The notes under the pieces: generated by a model
Told to the model about the DNA's origin: nothing
What the model saw: the letters and a program-made list of their open reading frames with translations, nothing else
The model's database searches: none
Position numbers and translations under genes: made by a program
DNA from: an uncultured Clostridia bacterium
GTDB taxonomy: Bacteria; Bacillota; Clostridia; TANB77; CAG-508
Length of the DNA: 7,361 nt
Direction of reading: 5' to 3'
Assembly: GCA_947630155.1 (NCBI GenBank)
Contig: CANRGM010000052.1
Span: 1 to 7,361, forward strand
In this document: positions 7,251-7,361 of the stretch, in pieces
Layout of the letters: the number at the start of each line of letters is the position of its first letter
How positions within the stretch are numbered: position 1 is the stretch's first letter

Positions 7251-7361
7251 CTTTTTCATTCCTTTCAAAATCTATTTCATTTTTCCCATAGTCTTTGAAA
7301 TTTAAACCTTCTATTATTGTACCAAAAAAATATCTTTTAGTCAATTCCATACAAACATTTT
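7231..7361 (-). CDS. Possible 3' end of an upstream gene overlapping the mfd start (partial, unidentified)
   Basis: A frame with no stop runs from the window edge to TGA at 7231-7233. Its visible end reads NVCMELTKRYFFGTIIEGLN, then FKDYGKNEIDFERNEKVEYSDK. Codon choice resembles the real genes here. A run of more than 40 codons without a stop is uncommon by chance in such AT-rich DNA, though not impossible. No ribosome site precedes the internal ATG at 7350, so a C-terminal tail of a longer gene is more likely than a 39-aa peptide. It would overlap mfd by about 20 bases (38 if mfd starts at 7268), allowing translational coupling. It does not look like the C-terminus of peptidyl-tRNA hydrolase, the common neighbour of mfd, and I cannot name it. 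The main argument against it is a good promoter inside the same stretch. Confidence 0.45.
   Translation of the reverse strand, partial: NVCMELTKRYFFGTIIEGLNFKDYGKNEIDFERNEKVEYSDK
7260..7265 (-). promoter_or_regulatory. Ribosome-binding site AAAGGA that decides the mfd start
   Basis: AAAGGA on the minus strand abuts the in-frame ATG at 7257-7259, leaving no room for initiation there. It stands nine bases before the TTG at 7248-7250, a workable spacing. It therefore favours a TTG start seven codons into the longest possible frame. N-terminal proteomics or an alignment of close homologues would settle it. Confidence 0.5.
7316..7344 (-). promoter_or_regulatory. Sigma-A-type promoter for mfd and the downstream methyltransferase gene
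   Basis: On the minus strand, TTGACT (7339-7344) and TACAAT (7316-7321) each match five of six consensus bases with the ideal 17-base spacer. TGG before the -10 gives an extended element. Transcription would begin near 7309, about 60 bases before the preferred mfd start. If the open frame 7231-7361 is a real gene end, this promoter lies inside coding sequence and mfd may have both a read-through and a local transcript. Confidence 0.6.

Noticed and set aside
7272..7290. Tiny leader peptide (ATG GGA AAA ATG AAA TAG) ahead of mfd
   Set aside because: Only five codons, no suitably placed ribosome site, and it is in the mfd frame just before a stop; most likely chance.
7231..7361. C-terminus of peptidyl-tRNA hydrolase (pth), a common upstream neighbour of mfd
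   Set aside because: The visible residues do not resemble the usual Pth ending, so the frame was left unnamed.

Overview
The window is AT-rich and reads like a chromosomal housekeeping region of a low-GC Firmicute, most likely a member of the Clostridia. The pointers are strong Shine-Dalgarno sites, sigma-A-type promoters with TG-extended -10 boxes, a YsgA-like SpoU methyltransferase and a full-length Mfd. No species can be named from the sequence. I see no mobile element, CRISPR array, tRNA, rRNA or defence/toxin locus.

Layout, left to right. (1) 1-449, minus: the N-terminal half of an S66-family LD-carboxypeptidase (MccF/LdcA-like), cut by the window edge. (2) 446-2212, minus: aspS, complete. 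It is transcribed first, and its stop overlaps the carboxypeptidase start as ATGA. (3) 2213-2375: a short divergent intergenic region with one promoter facing each way. (4) 2376-2849, plus: an unrecognised, highly charged 157-aa protein with two related segments spaced 34 residues apart. (5) 2850-2908: a long hairpin that serves two convergent genes and runs into the last codons of the next gene. (6) 2909-3697, minus: a TrmH/SpoU-family RNA methyltransferase. (7) 3756 to about 7250, minus: mfd, the transcription-repair coupling factor, which probably shares a transcript with the methyltransferase. (8) 7231-7361, minus: an open frame entering from the window edge, probably the 3' end of an upstream gene overlapping the mfd start. 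A good promoter lies inside it.

How it fits together: aspS and the carboxypeptidase form one translationally coupled unit (tRNA charging plus murein-peptide or antibiotic-conjugate cleavage). mfd and the methyltransferase form a second unit (repair of stalled transcription plus rRNA/tRNA 2'-O-methylation). The orphan gene between them has its own promoter and terminator.

The most notable points are the alphaproteobacterial-looking sequence of the AspRS, its tRNA-discriminating residue pattern, the orphan protein, and the crowded mfd start. I found no convincing evidence of a new multi-gene system; this is mostly an ordinary core-genome segment.
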